Assembly: GCF_900103935.1 (NCBI RefSeq)
Contig: NZ_FNIC01000002.1
Location: 558,001 to 622,000 of the forward strand
Length of the DNA stretch: 64,000 nucleotides
Direction: 5' to 3'
Source of the DNA: Nocardioides szechwanensis
GTDB taxonomy: Bacteria; Actinomycetota; Actinomycetes; Propionibacteriales; Nocardioidaceae
Below the pieces are notes generated by a model. That model had not been told where the DNA came from and searched no databases. It was given only the letters and a program-made list of their open reading frames with translations. Both the position numbers and the translations under genes were made by a program. The first letter of the stretch is position 1. Each line of letters begins with the position of its first letter. Positions 15,511 through 23,588 of this stretch are shown here, in pieces.

Positions 15511-17117
15511 TCGACCTCGACCACGTCGGGGTCGCGCGTGCCCCCGCCCTGGAGCAGCCACCAGGCCGCCCGGCGGCGTACGTCGTCGTCGGGATGGTCG
15601 GTCAGCGTGGCGAGCTCGGGTGAGCCGTGCATGCCGAGCGCGAACAGGGTGGCGTGCTGCTCCGAGGGCCGCGACCGGGTGAGCCCCTCGGACATGGTGC
15701 GCGCCTGGGTCGGGGTGGGCGGCACGTGGTTGAGCCCGACGTTGATCAGCGCCCGGGGGCGGTGGGCGTCACGGGTCTCGAGGACCGACGACCGCAGCGC
15801 CTGCGACTGGGCCTTCGTCGAGCGGACCCGCATCAGGACGGTCCACGCGCGCGCGGCGATGAAGTCGTCGGGGTGGGACGTGAGCTCGTGGCAGTGGCTG
15901 GCCACCGCCGGCGCGTAGGGGCTGGCCGCGAGCATCAGTGCGGCGTGGTGGCGGCGCGCCTTGTGGGTGTGGACCAGCGACTCGCGCACCAGGCGGTGCA
16001 GCATCATGTCCGACTCGACCGGGTGGTGGGAGGGTGTCGACTCCTGTACGGCGACCGCCAGCCGTGATGCGAGCTGGGCTGCCTTGCGCGGGGCGATCAG
16101 CTCGTGGGTGCCGCGGGAGCGAGCCACGAGCGCCTGGACCCCGGGGTCCCTGAGCCGACTCTCCACGTTGGTCCAGGACGGCTCGGGCAGCTCGACTGCC
16201 AGGTCGAGCGGGTCCAGGTCGCCGTCGAAGCTGACTCCTCGGGCCAGCCGCCGCTCCACGTGCTCCTCGAGCGCCGGCAGCGCGCGCCCCTCGAAGTGTC
16301 CGCGCGCGATCTTCGCGGCCGCGACGGAGGAGGCGGCCCGGTGCAGGTGCTTGGCCGGCGAGTTGAGGAGCCGCAGCACCAGGTCGCTGGCGGCCTGGTC
16401 GGAGACCTCGGCGAGCAGGTTGAGCACGGGGGCGACCACCTGGGTGTCGGGGTCCATGACGAAGTTGCCCAGCGCCATCGAGACGTGGCGCTTGGCGCTG
16501 GGGTGGTTGAGCAGGCCGACGGCGGCCTCGAAGCGGCGGACGTAGCCGACGCCGGTCGCCGTGGCGAGCTCCTGGACCAGGTCGGTGCAGATGCGGTTCC
16601 AGTCGTCGTTGCGCAGAAAGACGTGGTCGTAGTACTGAAGGGCAGTGCTCGCCGCGAGCCACTCAGCACCCGTCGCGGACCCCCCGGAGACGACCCCGAG
16701 GAGCTCGTCGAGCTCGGCGTCGGGCACCGCTCCGACGCCCCCTCGGTCGCGGGTCGCCGCCGGCGTACCGAAGGCCCGACGCAGGCCGCTGACGGTCGCG
16801 GTCAGGGAGCCGGGGGTGCGCCCGAGCACCTCTTCATAGGCAGTGATCGCCCGCGGCGGGACGTGCAACGCGCCGGACTCCCAACGCGACAGCCGAGGGG
16901 CGTCGACGGTGATTTCACGCTCAGAAAGGCGCGAAATGAAGGACTCGCGCCTGGCGGAGTCGGGGTCGGCACCCAGGATCCGGCTGGTGACGAGCAGCCA
17001 CGCGATCCGGGACTCGGGGCGGATGGAGGACCCGGAGAGGTTGGAGGAGTCCTCGGGCAGGTGGAGCGGCCGACCACGTCGACCGGCGGACGTGCCCGCC
17101 TTCCGCGACTGCGACAA
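15507..17117 (-). CDS. XRE-type HTH protein with long HEAT-like helical region
   Basis: 536 residues. Near the N-terminus (about 38-105) is a helix-turn-helix ending SRWESGALHVPPRAITAYEEVLG, the typical XRE recognition-helix pattern. The rest is made of helical hairpins with conserved Ala/Leu spacing (for example NFVMDPDTQVVAPVLNLLAEVSDQA and HPDDDVRRRAAWWLLQGG), like HEAT repeats. TTG start at 17117 chosen because AGGAAGGAA precedes it by 4-5 nt; the frame stays open to 17270 without a better start. It is divergent from the giant Ig-like secreted protein and may regulate it. No ligand or partner can be named. Confidence 0.7.
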   Translation of the reverse strand: MSQSRKAGTSAGRRGRPLHLPEDSSNLSGSSIRPESRIAWLLVTSRILGADPDSARRESFISRLSEREITVDAPRLSRWESGALHVPPRAITAYEEVLGRTPGSLTATVSGLRRAFGTPAATRDRGGVGAVPDAELDELLGVVSGGSATGAEWLAASTALQYYDHVFLRNDDWNRICTDLVQELATATGVGYVRRFEAAVGLLNHPSAKRHVSMALGNFVMDPDTQVVAPVLNLLAEVSDQAASDLVLRLLNSPAKHLHRAASSVAAAKIARGHFEGRALPALEEHVERRLARGVSFDGDLDPLDLAVELPEPSWTNVESRLRDPGVQALVARSRGTHELIAPRKAAQLASRLAVAVQESTPSHHPVESDMMLHRLVRESLVHTHKARRHHAALMLAASPYAPAVASHCHELTSHPDDFIAARAWTVLMRVRSTKAQSQALRSSVLETRDAHRPRALINVGLNHVPPTPTQARTMSEGLTRSRPSEQHATLFALGMHGSPELATLTDHPDDDVRRRAAWWLLQGGGTRDPDVVEVD

Positions 17118-17172
17118 GGGGTTCCTTCCTGAGGGGCAACCGAGACTCGCGACGCGACGGATGGGGCCGTCG

Positions 17173-17206
17173 CGGCAATTGTTGCCGAAGAAAGTTCGGA
17201 CGGCAA
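17173..17206. promoter_or_regulatory. dyad operator candidate between XRE-HEAT gene and surface-protein gene
   Basis: CGGCAATTGTTGCCG (17173-17187) is a dyad with 6-bp arms and a 3-nt centre; a third CGGCAA lies at 17201-17206. It is 56 nt upstream of the TTG start of the HTH gene and about 155 nt upstream of the divergent gene, in an unusually AT-rich part of the window. Autoregulation by the HTH protein is plausible. Confidence 0.5.
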
Positions 17207-17341
17207 CAACCACCTCTTGGGGAGTAACGCTCTTTAAGTTGTCAATCGCATCGGTCCGTCGTTCGACCATCTCGGGAGTTCGACGCGGCTCGATGACGAG
17301 GGCATCAGTTCCTCGTGATCATTCATTCGGAAGGAATACGC

Positions 17342-20300
17342 ATGAACAGCAGCGGCATCAAGCGGGGACTGGCCACCACGGCCATCACCGCACTGGCAGT
17401 AACGGGAATCCCGTTCCTCGCCACCTCAGCTAACGCAGTCCCCCTGGACAGCTCCGTGCCTACGGCGACCAGCGTCATCGTCGTCGCGCCGGACACGGCC
17501 ATCGCGTCCACCAAGAACGACGGCCAGAACACCACGATCCGCCTCGAGGCGCTCGGTGGCACGTCCGTCGCGCAGGTGCGTTTTGAGTACAGCATCGGTG
17601 TGGGCACCTACAACCCCATCGCCACTGTCTCTCGCAACGACAACGGCGCCTTCTCGACCGAGTGGGCTGCGGCGGGTCTCAACGGCGCGACCGTGAACAT
17701 CCGCGCGGTGGGCATCACCGCCGGTGGTGTGGATGGCACGACCACCACCCCGGACGTCGTCGCGATCAACTCGACTAGCGACACCGTGAACGTCAACGAC
17801 GGGGCCAGCATCGCCGTCTTCCAGAAGCCGGACTACGACGGGGCCGGTGCGGATGTTGCCGCGCAGAACGTCGCCGTGTCGGGCACCTCGTCCTCGACGA
17901 CCGGCGCGCCTTCGCTCGCCTTCTGGGACCCGAGTGCGGCCGCCTACGTGACCGGTGGCACCGCCACTAGCACGACGACCGGCACCCCCGCGCCTCCCAC
18001 CGGTACCTGGTCGGGCGTGCTCGACATCACCGGCTACGACTACGGCACCAATGACGAGCTGCTCGTCAAGGCCACGCAGACCACGGACGACGCTGAGGCG
18101 TTCGCCCTCGTTAAGCAGGTCATCACCACCGTCACGGCCGTCGCGGACCGCACTAACGTGCCGGCCGGCGAGACCGCCACGGTCGTCGTGACTGTGCGCG
18201 ACCAGAACGGCACCCCCGTTGTGGGCGCCGAGGTTCGCGACTCTGATGGCAACCTGATCGGTCAGACCAACAGCCTGGGCCAGGTCACGACCACCCAGGG
18301 TCCGGGTGCTGAGTACTACTACGCCAACGCCACGGCTTCCGACCCTTACGAGGCCAACCTCGGCGACAAGCAGTCGCAGACCATCACGGTCACCGGCTTC
18401 AACGCCGTACCCACCACGCTGGCGGGTACGTCCACGGACGGCGCAGCCTTCGACTTCGACGAGTACGTCTCTGGAGACATCTTCGTTCAGGTCAAGAACC
18501 AGAACGGTGGCAACCTGGACGTCGACGACAGCCAGGACCTCGAGTACTACTGGGTCGTCACGCCCTTCGACGGTTCTGCCCAGGTGCGGTACCCCACCGC
18601 CCCGGCTGTCTCGACCCAGACCACCGACGCCGGCGGCAAGTTCGTCGTCGATCTCCCGGCCGCGCCCCGCATCTCGGGCACGTACGAGCTCTTCGCCGCA
18701 CTCGACGCTGACACCCTCGGCAACGGCGCGATCGCGAGCAGCAAGGTCCTGACGGTCAAGGCTGGCGAAGCCACCGTGACCTACGACGAGACCAGCCCCG
18801 AGTCGGCTCCTGCCGGCACGGACGAGGTTGTCGACGGTCAGGTCGTGCTCGAGGACAAGACCACTGGTCTTCCCGGCCGGTCGGTCGTCCTGACCTACCA
18901 GCAGGGGACCACCGGTAGCGACCCGGTCAAGGACGCGAACTTCGTCCCCGCCACCGGTGTCGTGCTGACGTCCACCCGCACCGTTACGACGGGCGCCGAC
19001 GGTTCCTTCAAGGTCACCGTCGACGACCCGGCCGATACCCCGCAGGGCACCGAGCTCGGCGGCAACGTCGACGCGGTCGTCACCGGCATCGGCGCCAGCG
19101 GCATCGTCAACGACCAGGGCGTCGACTTCGTCAGCGCCACTGCTCCCGCCGGCTCCACGGTTGTGATCACGCCGATCACCGCTGTTGTCAGCCCCGGCGA
19201 GGCCCAGTCGGGCACCGCTACGGTCACCCAGCCCGATGGCGCCGACCTCGGCACTGACCGCGACCCCGTCGCCGGCCAGCTCGTCACGCTGACGGTCGAC
19301 AAGGGCTTCTTCACCAGCGGTGCGGAGGAGACCCCCTCCGTCGTCGGTGCTGACGCCGGCAACCTGGTCAACCTCGGCACGTCGATCACGGCGGTGACCA
19401 ACGCTGCTGGCGAGGTCACCTTCAAGACCGCGATCGAGCGCGACGCGGGCTTCGACGACGACGGCCTCGTCACGTCGATCGTGACGGCGACTGCCGGCAC
19501 CGGCGTTTCCGACACCGAGGACGTGGACTACACGTCCGCCACGCCGCTCAACGGTGGCACGGTTGAGATCGCCCTCTCGCCTGCGAGCGAGCAGGACGGT
19601 CCCACCGACCCGGCCATGGTCGGCGACCGCGTCTTCTACGACGTGTTCGTGACCGACCAGTTCGGGAACCTCGTCGGCGGCGAGTCTGTTGCCATCACGG
19701 ACAACGAGGAGGACGTCACCGTCGTCACGAGCCCCGTGGTTTCGGACTTCGACGACAACGGTGACTTCTACGTGACCGCCTCCCAGGCCGCCAGCGCCAC
19801 GATCACCGGCACCTGGAGCTCGGACTCGTACGAGTACACAACCACCACCGGCACCGCTCTTCCCTCGACCGACGAGCCCCGCACCGGCACCGCCGACGTG
19901 GAGTTCTACGAGTCGGTCGTGACCACCACGACGATCGAGTCCACCCCCGAGGGCGAGGTCCCGGTCGGCACTGCCGTCACAGAGACCGTCACCGTCCTGG
20001 ACCAGGAGGGCAACCCGATCCCGAACGTCGCTGTGGAGTTCATCCGCAACGGCCCGGGAGCCGGCGACGGCGACGCCAACGTCGAGCGCACGACCAACGC
20101 GCAGGGCAAGGCGTTCTACACCTTCATCGGTACACAGGCCGGCGTCGCCAACATCACCGCCACGGTGACGTCCAACGACGGCATCGAGACGCTGAACGAC
20201 TCGGTCGTCTTCGTCGCCGATGAGCCCGTCGGGCCCGTCGCCATCGTCGCCAAGCTCTCCGGCAACGACAACGGTGCAGCCAACGACAAGCTGAAGGTCA

Positions 20301-20518
20301 ACGCCCCGTCGATCGCGCAGGGTGCTGAGGTTCGGCTGTTCAAGGTGATCGACGGTCGCCGGATCCAGGTCGGCAAGACGAAGGGCCTGAACCAGTTCGG
20401 CAACGCCGTGTTCATCGTGCGTGACCGCAACGGTGGCCGCCTCACCAAGTACGTCGCCGTGGTCGTCAAGACCGCGAAGACGCTGGGCGACACCACGAAC
20501 CCGAAGCGGGTTCGCTGA
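17342..20518 (+). CDS. large secreted Ig-like (Big_1-type) surface protein
   Basis: 1058 residues. A signal peptide (1-34, cleavage after SANA) is followed by a Thr/Val/Asp-rich, Lys/Arg-poor chain made of beta-sandwich repeats. Clear Big_1-like units are near 265-345 (VPAGETATVVVTVRDQNGTPVVGAEV) and 865-960 (VPVGTAVTETVTVLDQEGNP, then NAQGKAFYTFIGTQAG). The basic C-terminal 90 residues (EVRLFKVIDGRRIQVGKT) form a separate domain. There is no LPXTG or transmembrane anchor, so S-layer-like or non-covalent attachment is inferred. ATG at 17342 after GGAAGG. Codon choice is less extreme than in neighbours, as in strongly expressed genes. Confidence 0.85.
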   Translation: MNSSGIKRGLATTAITALAVTGIPFLATSANAVPLDSSVPTATSVIVVAPDTAIASTKNDGQNTTIRLEALGGTSVAQVRFEYSIGVGTYNPIATVSRNDNGAFSTEWAAAGLNGATVNIRAVGITAGGVDGTTTTPDVVAINSTSDTVNVNDGASIAVFQKPDYDGAGADVAAQNVAVSGTSSSTTGAPSLAFWDPSAAAYVTGGTATSTTTGTPAPPTGTWSGVLDITGYDYGTNDELLVKATQTTDDAEAFALVKQVITTVTAVADRTNVPAGETATVVVTVRDQNGTPVVGAEVRDSDGNLIGQTNSLGQVTTTQGPGAEYYYANATASDPYEANLGDKQSQTITVTGFNAVPTTLAGTSTDGAAFDFDEYVSGDIFVQVKNQNGGNLDVDDSQDLEYYWVVTPFDGSAQVRYPTAPAVSTQTTDAGGKFVVDLPAAPRISGTYELFAALDADTLGNGAIASSKVLTVKAGEATVTYDETSPESAPAGTDEVVDGQVVLEDKTTGLPGRSVVLTYQQGTTGSDPVKDANFVPATGVVLTSTRTVTTGADGSFKVTVDDPADTPQGTELGGNVDAVVTGIGASGIVNDQGVDFVSATAPAGSTVVITPITAVVSPGEAQSGTATVTQPDGADLGTDRDPVAGQLVTLTVDKGFFTSGAEETPSVVGADAGNLVNLGTSITAVTNAAGEVTFKTAIERDAGFDDDGLVTSIVTATAGTGVSDTEDVDYTSATPLNGGTVEIALSPASEQDGPTDPAMVGDRVFYDVFVTDQFGNLVGGESVAITDNEEDVTVVTSPVVSDFDDNGDFYVTASQAASATITGTWSSDSYEYTTTTGTALPSTDEPRTGTADVEFYESVVTTTTIESTPEGEVPVGTAVTETVTVLDQEGNPIPNVAVEFIRNGPGAGDGDANVERTTNAQGKAFYTFIGTQAGVANITATVTSNDGIETLNDSVVFVADEPVGPVAIVAKLSGNDNGAANDKLKVNAPSIAQGAEVRLFKVIDGRRIQVGKTKGLNQFGNAVFIVRDRNGGRLTKYVAVVVKTAKTLGDTTNPKRVR

Positions 20519-20540
20519 TCTAGCACCACCACGTGAGGAA

Positions 20541-20567
20541 GCTCCGGGGCACCTAGTGCCCCGGAGC
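20541..20567 (+). terminator. strong intrinsic-type hairpin after surface-protein gene
   Basis: GCTCCGGGGCAC (20541-20552) and GTGCCCCGGAGC (20556-20567) pair perfectly over 12 bp around a 3-nt loop, 23 nt after the stop codon. There is no T-run, usual for high-GC actinobacteria. Confidence 0.85.
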
Positions 20568-20630
20568 GGACTCTCAGGGGTATCTTCCGTATCCCCCTAG
20601 CAACACTGCCCCAAGACGGGACGCACAGAC

Positions 20631-20680
20631 GCGGTCCGGGCCTTCCTCTCACGCCGCTGCGAGAGAAGGGCCCGGACCGC
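20631..20680. terminator. second long hairpin, shared by convergent genes
   Basis: Arms 20631-20650 and 20661-20680 pair over about 20 bp with two mismatches and a 10-nt loop. It lies 46 nt beyond the stop of the minus-strand gene at 20726, so it can end that transcript as well as read-through from the surface-protein gene. Confidence 0.75.
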
Positions 20681-20725
20681 CTGTCGCATTTACGGGCACT
20701 TCGCCCCGCGGCTGGTTGAGGCCGC

Positions 20726-21805
20726 TCACGCGAAGCGGGAGCGCCGCATCGAGAAGATCCAGCGCCGCCACGGGTGCTCGGTGACCGACCACAGCAGGTC
20801 GGTGTCCGGCCAGTAGGCGATGTCCTCGGGCCCCATCGGGGTCGCGAACCGGTGCCGGCGCAGGTCGCCGGGCTGACCGACGTACAGGGAGCCGGGCGTG
20901 AACGACCCGTGCGACACCGTCAGGTGGTAGCGCCCCCCGGCCATCACCGCACCCTGCATCTGGCCCACGCCCACGCCCAGGCCGAGCGGGCGGGAGACGC
21001 CGTCGTCGTCGGTGGCGGGCAGCAGCGTGTCCGCGTCGAGCGGGAAGCTCACGAGCCGCCTGGTGGCTGTGCCTCGGGCGTACTCACCGGCGATGAGTGC
21101 CGGCGGCGAGGATGACCGGTCGAGCGACAGGAACGAGTAGCGCAGGCGCTCCTCGCCCTCGTCGGTCTGGGCCTGGTAAGCGAAGCGCGTGGGCAACACG
21201 TAGCGATAGCCGTACGACGCCACGCGGTCGTTGAGGATGCCCAGCTGGTTCGCGGGGCCGGCCAGGGCGTCGGGGACCCGCACCAGGTCGTCCAGGCGGC
21301 AGGTGAAGAGGCCCTTCGCGGTGGCCGCGACGTGGAGGTAGGGCCCGCACCACACCAGGCCGCCGGCGTGCACCCGCAGGGGCGAGAGCCCCAGGACGCC
21401 GTCCTTCAGCTCCGGCACCACCAGCAGCACGTGGCGGTAGCGGCGGGTGTCGAGGTCGAAGATCGTGATCCGGGCGCCGTGGTTGCCGCTGCGGTCGCCG
21501 GGCAGCTGCTTGGCGTACCACGCCACGACGACCAGCCGGCGTCCGCCGACCGTCCCGGTCTCGGACGCGTCGGCCGACGTCGTCACGCCCTGCGGCCACC
21601 ACCGGAGGTCGCGGCGGTCGGCGGCGTCGAAGGTGAAGGCCTGGTGGACCGCGGGGAGCGGCAGCCAGGAACGGCGTCCGGCTCGGTCCAGGTCCTCCAG
21701 TACGGCCTCGACCCCGACCCGCCCGCCCACGAGCCCGGCGAGGGCGTCGATCTCGTCGGCGTTCTCGTCGGTCCGCACCAGGTGGATGCCGGGGGAGGAG
21801 GGCAT
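20726..21805 (-). CDS. hypothetical protein, possible beta-propeller
   Basis: 359 residues, no signal peptide or membrane helix. I do not recognise the family. Recurrent strands end in aromatic/Gly patterns (RRLVVVAWYAKQLPG, ARITIFDLDTRRYRHVLLV, AGGLVWCGPYLHVAATAKGLFTC, GAVMAGGRYHLTVSHG, PEDIAYWPDTDLLWSVTEHP), which suggests a six- or seven-bladed propeller that would bind rather than catalyse. ATG at 21805 with TAACGT ending 6 nt upstream (leaderless). Stand-alone gene between the hairpin terminators and a repeat cluster. Confidence 0.7.
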   Translation of the reverse strand: MPSSPGIHLVRTDENADEIDALAGLVGGRVGVEAVLEDLDRAGRRSWLPLPAVHQAFTFDAADRRDLRWWPQGVTTSADASETGTVGGRRLVVVAWYAKQLPGDRSGNHGARITIFDLDTRRYRHVLLVVPELKDGVLGLSPLRVHAGGLVWCGPYLHVAATAKGLFTCRLDDLVRVPDALAGPANQLGILNDRVASYGYRYVLPTRFAYQAQTDEGEERLRYSFLSLDRSSSPPALIAGEYARGTATRRLVSFPLDADTLLPATDDDGVSRPLGLGVGVGQMQGAVMAGGRYHLTVSHGSFTPGSLYVGQPGDLRRHRFATPMGPEDIAYWPDTDLLWSVTEHPWRRWIFSMRRSRFA

Positions 21806-21825
21806 GGGGCGACGTTAGTGCCCCA

Positions 21826-21875
21826 CGGTGGTTTCGAGGCTCAGGCGCCAGGGCGCCTTCGCGCCTCAACCACCG
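21826..21875. repeat. REP-like element, copy A
   Basis: An imperfect palindrome starting CGGTGGTTTCGAGG and ending CCTCAACCACCG. Its last 46 nt (21830-21875) recur at 23526-23571 with one mismatch, in the same orientation, on the other side of the DUF4143 ATPase gene. Confidence 0.8.
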
Positions 21876-21887
21876 AGGGGGGCCTGG

Positions 21888-21930
21888 CGGTGGTTGAGGT
21901 GCGAGGAGCGCGAGCGACGAGCCTAGAAAC
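21888..21930 (-). repeat. REP-like element, inverted variant
   Basis: Begins CGGTGGTTGAGG and ends GAGCCTAGAAAC on the + strand, the reverse complement of the ends of copy A but with a different middle (GTGCGAGGAGCGCGAGCGAC). Together with copy A it makes a large cruciform between the two minus-strand genes. Confidence 0.7.
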
Positions 21931-21956
21931 AGCAGCACTGGCACCGCCTGATCGGC

Positions 21957-23222
21957 CTAGGCCCAGAGTGACGAGTAGGGCAGGGCCCAGAGTCGGTCTC
22001 CGAACGGCAGCGCCTGTGTTCCGGTGTAGAGGACGACTCCCATCGCGAACCGGCTGCCCAGCTTGTCCCGCAGGAAAGTCAGTCCCTTGAAGTCCCCCTG
22101 CGAGACCGATCCGGCGGCCTTCATCTCCACGCCGGCCACCTGTCGTCCGTCGCTCTCGACAACGATGTCGACCTCCAGGCCGTCGCGGTCACGGAAGTGG
22201 AAGAGCCGTGCGGGCGTCTCGGCCCACACCAGCTGGCGGCGGAGCTCGCCTGCGACGAAGGACTCGAACAGGCCACCCGCGGCGTCGCTGACGGCTCCCG
22301 GCGCCATCGCCGCGGGCGTGACGTGGTTGAGCCGTGCCGCGAGGCCGGTGTCGAGCAAGGAGACCTTGGGGCGTCCCGTGACCCGCTTGGTGAGGTTGTC
22401 ACCCCAGGCGGGCAGCACGTGGATGAGGTACAGGGTCTCCAGCAGGTCCAGGTAGCCGGGCAGGCTGGTTTCGGGGATGCCGGCGCCGTTGCCGACCCGC
22501 GCCTTGACCAGCTCCCCGGAGGTGTTGGCTGCCAGCAACCGGAGCAGGTCGGGCAGGCGGTCCAGGTGGGCAAGACGACTCACATCCTGGACGTCGCGGG
22601 TCATGATGCGCTGCACGTAGTTGTCGAACCAGGCGTTGCGGCGTCGTTCGGCCCGGCTCAACGGCTCGGGGTAGCTGCCGGCGCAGATGACCTGGAGGTA
22701 GTCGTCGCGGGTCAGCGTGCCGGCCCGGCTGCGCATCGCCTTCTCGTCGCCCGCCAGGAGGCGGTCGACGAAGTCCTCCCGGCGACCGGCCAGCTCCCCC
22801 TGGCTCAGCCCGTACAGGACCACGGTCTCAGCCCGGCCGGCCAGGCTCTCCTCGGTGCCGGGGATCTGGAGCAGGTCAGCAGACCCGGTGACCAGGAACC
22901 GTCCCGGTCGCCGGTCCTCTTCGACGGCGTCCTTCATCGCGCGCACGAGCTCTGGCACGCGCTGGACCTCGTCGATGACCAGCAGTCCGTCGGACTGGCG
23001 GACGAACGCGTCGGGGTCGGCCCGGGCGGCGTTGTAGGTCGCGGTCCCGTCCAGGCTCAGCACGGTCGCGTCCCGATCGGCGACCACCTCTCGGACCAGC
23101 GTGCTCTTGCCCACCTGGCGGGCGCCCTGGATGACCGTGATGGGGGTGTCCTCGAGGGTCTCCTCGACCAGTCCCTGCGCGTACCTGGTGCGCATGCCCG
23201 TCAGTGGACCCATGGTGGCCAT
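21957..23222 (-). CDS. AAA-type ATPase with DUF4143 C-terminal domain
   Basis: 421 residues. P-loop G33ARQVGKST41, Walker B LLVIDE (80-85), sensor-like FLVTGSADLL near 110, then a DUF4143 region with DNYVQRIMTRDVQDVSRL and a final domain where GLEVDIVVES and VAGVEMKAAG give the D...ExK spacing of a PD-(D/E)XK fold. These AAA_14/DUF4143 proteins are common accessory genes of unknown function, often scattered by transfer. ATG at 23222 with TAGGAT ending 6 nt upstream. Bracketed by 46-bp direct repeats, with a 22-bp tandem array just upstream. Confidence 0.88.
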   Translation of the reverse strand: MATMGPLTGMRTRYAQGLVEETLEDTPITVIQGARQVGKSTLVREVVADRDATVLSLDGTATYNAARADPDAFVRQSDGLLVIDEVQRVPELVRAMKDAVEEDRRPGRFLVTGSADLLQIPGTEESLAGRAETVVLYGLSQGELAGRREDFVDRLLAGDEKAMRSRAGTLTRDDYLQVICAGSYPEPLSRAERRRNAWFDNYVQRIMTRDVQDVSRLAHLDRLPDLLRLLAANTSGELVKARVGNGAGIPETSLPGYLDLLETLYLIHVLPAWGDNLTKRVTGRPKVSLLDTGLAARLNHVTPAAMAPGAVSDAAGGLFESFVAGELRRQLVWAETPARLFHFRDRDGLEVDIVVESDGRQVAGVEMKAAGSVSQGDFKGLTFLRDKLGSRFAMGVVLYTGTQALPFGDRLWALPYSSLWA

Positions 23223-23263
23223 GCCTGCATCCTACTGCGCTGACCTGCGATGACGATGACTTC

Positions 23264-23351
23264 GTCGCGGATTCGCGGTATCTCTGTCGCGGATTCGCGA
23301 TACTGGAGTCGCGGATTCGCGGCGTCTGAGTCGCGGGTTCGCGGCCGCGTT
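23264..23351. repeat. four 22-bp tandem repeats (iteron-like)
   Basis: GTCGCGGATTCGCG begins at 23264, 23286 and 23308, and GTCGCGGGTTCGCG at 23330: exactly 22 bp apart, with 8-nt variable segments between. Each unit carries CGCG-GATT-CGCG symmetry. The array lies 42-130 nt upstream of the ATPase start and could be an operator array. Confidence 0.8.
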
Positions 23352-23389
23352 GAGCTCGCCGCGCGATCGCGTGAATGCGCACTTCCTTC

Positions 23390-23510
23390 CCAAGGTCGGC
23401 GACCGCATGCGAGCAGCAGCAGGAACGTGATCACGAAGTGGAAGAAGTAGTCGACGAGGAAGGCGATGACGACCACGACGACGTCCGTCGCCGTCGGCGA
23501 GCGCCGAAGG
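23390..23510 (-). pseudogene. possible remnant of a small membrane protein gene
   Basis: On the minus strand an open stretch reads IGTSLRRSPTATD, then VVVVVIAFLVDYFFHFVITF and LLLLACGRR: a basic N-terminus and one or two strong membrane helices. There is no start codon before the REP element interrupts it (only a GTG inside the helix at 23476), and downstream the frame enters the 22-bp repeats. It looks like a gene that lost both ends, but a short real peptide cannot be excluded. Confidence 0.3.
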
Positions 23511-23525
23511 CTGGTACCGATGGGG

Positions 23526-23571
23526 GGTTTCGAGGCTCAGGCGCCGGGGCGCCTTCGCGCCTCAACCACCG
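23526..23571. repeat. REP-like element, copy B
   Basis: 46 nt matching 21830-21875 except for one base. It ends 5 nt before the TAGCCT hexamer that probably starts NUDIX transcription. Confidence 0.8.
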
Positions 23572-23588
23572 TGGATAGCCTGGGCGGC

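Larger units (their letters stand above)
23223..23588. other. 366-nt spacer upstream of DUF4143 gene and NUDIX gene
   Basis: It contains the leaderless promoter of the ATPase gene (23223-23234), the 22-bp tandem array (23264-23351), a short hydrophobic minus-strand reading stretch (23390-23510), REP copy B (23526-23571) and the TAGCCT promoter element of the NUDIX gene (23576-23581). No convincing complete gene is seen. Confidence 0.6.

Noticed and set aside
17222..17260. TTGACA on the minus strand as -35 for the XRE-HEAT gene.
   Set aside because: No matching -10 at proper distance; the real promoter could not be placed.
23264..23351. CRISPR array.
   Set aside because: Repeats are 14 nt with 8-nt linkers, far too short for repeat-spacer units, and no cas genes are nearby.
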